This document shows, in pieces, positions 5,181-6,481 of a stretch of 6,481 nt of DNA. Every line of letters starts with the position of its first letter. The first letter of the stretch is position 1. The notes below the pieces were generated by a model. The model was given only the letters and a program-made list of their open reading frames with translations. It ran no database searches and was not told the DNA's origin. Origin of the DNA: Spyradocola merdavium (GTDB lineage: Bacteria; Bacillota; Clostridia; Christensenellales; UBA1750); NCBI GenBank assembly GCA_018711265.1, contig DVIM01000160.1, positions 1 through 6,481 of the forward strand, in the 5' to 3' direction. The position numbers and the translations under genes were made by a program.

Positions 5181-6481
5181 ATGAAAAAACTATGCATCGT
5201 GCTGCTGGTGGTTGCCTGCGTGGCGCTGGGCGCCTGCGCGGCGCCGCACCGCGGCGGCGAGTTTGCCGTGGGCAGCGACGTCGTCCCCCTGCCGGAGGCG
5301 ACGCCCCAGCCGACGCTCCCCGCCCCGCCCACGCCGGCCCTGCCCACCTCCGCGCGTGTTGCGGCGAGCGCCTACCGGCCCGAGGCCGTGCCCACGGTCC
5401 TTGCCGGCAGCGAGAACTTCTCCACCGCGCTCTACGTGCTGCTGACCGAGGGCATCCGCGCGGGGGATGGGGATGTGGACGCCAGCACCCTGGAGGTCAC
5501 GCAGGCGCAGTTCGACGGCGTGCGCGCCTACCTGCTCTCGCGCAACCCCTGGGGCACGCTGACGGACATCACCCTGGACGACGTTGAGCCCGGACGCATC
5601 GTGCTGACATACGCCCTGGACGACCCGGACGAGTGTGCCGCGCAGGCCCAGCGCTTTGACGACGCCGCCACCGCCGCAATCGCCGCCTGCGTGCCCGAGA
5701 ACGCGACGCAGCTTTCCGCCTCCATCTCGCTCTACAAGTTCGTCGCCCAGACCGTGACGCAGAACTACGAGGACGAGAACTTCGAGGCCGCCGACAGCGG
5801 GCTCTACAGCGCGCTGGTGGACGGGCAGGGCATGGACCGCTCCTTTGCCTACCTCTACAGCTTCCTGCTGGACCAGGTCGGCGTGCAGAACGAGGTCGTC
5901 GTGTGCGAGACCGGCGAGCACGCCTGGAACCTGCTGACCATCGACGGCCGCTCCTTCTACTGCGACCCGCAGATGGAGGCCGGGCTCAACGGCGGCCAGG
6001 CCCTGCAGGGCTTCGGCCTGTCCGGCACGGACATGGCGGCGCTCAACGGCTGGCAGACCTGGCACCCCGAGTCCACCGCGGACAGCGAGTCCACCGCGGA
6101 CAGCGAGTCCGGCGCGGACAGCGAGTCCACCGTGGACCCCGAGTCCGGCGCGGACGCGGAAGCCGTTGCGACCGAGGCGGAAGCGGCCACGACCGAAACC
6201 GCTGCACCCGAGGCGGGCGCCGGGTCCGGGGCGGCCATGCCGGAGACCGAGACGCTCCTTTCCCCCGTGCGCCAGGCGAACTACGCCGACATTGACCCGA
6301 CCGCGGACGCGATCTATTTCGACCTGATGGACGGCCGCGCGGGCATCTACCGCATGGACCTTGCCACCGGCGAGGTGCTGGACGTCATCGAGGCCGAACC
6401 CCTCGCCCTCGCCGTGCTCGGCGAGAACGTCTACTACCTGGACAGCGCGGACAACCTGCTCTACAGCTACCACACGGCGGA
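5181..6481 (+). CDS. Transglutaminase-like lipoprotein with beta-propeller-like C-terminus (partial, 3' end outside window)
   Basis: The frame stays open for 433 codons and runs off the window. It starts with a lipoprotein signal peptide (MKKLC then a hydrophobic stretch; lipobox L16-G17-A18-C19), so the protein should be anchored outside the membrane. A Pro-rich stalk (about 36-58) and an unrecognised N-terminal domain (about 75-170) follow. A transglutaminase-core-like domain lies at about 195-270: YSALVDGQGMDRSFAY, then HAWN (247-250), then FYCDP (259-263). The His247 and Asp262 of the triad are kept. The position that normally carries the nucleophile Cys (usual form G-x-V-C-x-G-Y-A) reads G-M-D219-R-S-F-A, so the enzyme is probably inactive. 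Next is a Ser/Glu/Asp repeat (297-326), an Ala/Glu/Thr-rich linker to about 362, and two similar segments, IYFDLMDGRAGIYRMD (378-393) and VYYLDSADNLLYSYHT (417-432). These resemble DUF5050-type beta-propeller blades. The role is unknown; surface binding or scaffolding is an inference. A long minus-strand frame over the same DNA is a shadow. Confidence 0.85.
   Translation, partial: MKKLCIVLLVVACVALGACAAPHRGGEFAVGSDVVPLPEATPQPTLPAPPTPALPTSARVAASAYRPEAVPTVLAGSENFSTALYVLLTEGIRAGDGDVDASTLEVTQAQFDGVRAYLLSRNPWGTLTDITLDDVEPGRIVLTYALDDPDECAAQAQRFDDAATAAIAACVPENATQLSASISLYKFVAQTVTQNYEDENFEAADSGLYSALVDGQGMDRSFAYLYSFLLDQVGVQNEVVVCETGEHAWNLLTIDGRSFYCDPQMEAGLNGGQALQGFGLSGTDMAALNGWQTWHPESTADSESTADSESGADSESTVDPESGADAEAVATEAEAATTETAAPEAGAGSGAAMPETETLLSPVRQANYADIDPTADAIYFDLMDGRAGIYRMDLATGEVLDVIEAEPLALAVLGENVYYLDSADNLLYSYHTA
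6069..6158 (+). repeat. 18-bp tandem repeat, five copies, within the lipoprotein gene
   Basis: Five head-to-tail 18-bp units start at 6069, 6087, 6105, 6123 and 6141, all beginning GAGTCC. The first two are identical; the others vary slightly. They encode ESTADS, ESTADS, ESGADS, ESTVDP and ESGADA, a flexible acidic linker between the transglutaminase-like domain and the propeller-like region. The unit is a multiple of three, so changes in copy number would keep the frame and only alter linker length. Confidence 0.92.

Noticed and set aside
5190..6473. 427-residue minus-strand open frame with a short repeat
   Set aside because: It is antisense to the transglutaminase-like lipoprotein. Its repeat is just the complement of the 18-bp array, and the plus strand has a ribosome binding site, signal peptide and HAWN motif.

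Overview
This window is about two-thirds G+C by eye, and its codons mostly end in G or C. It carries three consecutive plus-strand genes of a Gram-positive type. The best fit is a high-GC member of the class Clostridia (Firmicutes). Three things point there: the order mfd then PrsA-like parvulin lipoprotein, which is common in Firmicutes; two lipobox proteins; and a C-terminal propeller type typical of clostridial surface proteins. The genus cannot be named from sequence alone.

Layout: 1-202 holds no gene. It contains two copies of a 55-bp repeat (54/55 identical, 101 bp apart) within a chain of GC-rich hairpins that runs up to the ribosome binding site of the next gene. 203-3814 is a complete mfd gene for the transcription-repair coupling factor (1203 residues), with every expected motif visible. 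3815-3900 is a short, comparatively AT-rich spacer with a good sigma-A promoter, flanked by a bulged inverted repeat that may be an operator. 3901-5091 encodes a 396-residue PrsA-like foldase lipoprotein with a parvulin domain. A strong intrinsic terminator (5111-5152) follows. 5181-6481 is the 5' part of a second lipoprotein gene that runs off the window. It has a Pro-rich stalk, a transglutaminase-like domain whose nucleophile cysteine appears to be replaced by Asp, an 18-bp tandem repeat giving a Ser/Glu/Asp-rich linker, and the first blades of a beta-propeller-like region.

How they fit together: mfd is a cytoplasmic DNA-repair gene. The other two are predicted to act outside the membrane, the foldase helping exported proteins fold and the last protein probably binding or scaffolding at the cell surface. 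The foldase has its own promoter and terminator, so it looks like a separate transcription unit. I see no clearly novel multi-gene system here. The most interesting points are the repeat/hairpin leader ahead of mfd, the possible operator at the foldase promoter, and the degenerate transglutaminase lipoprotein.
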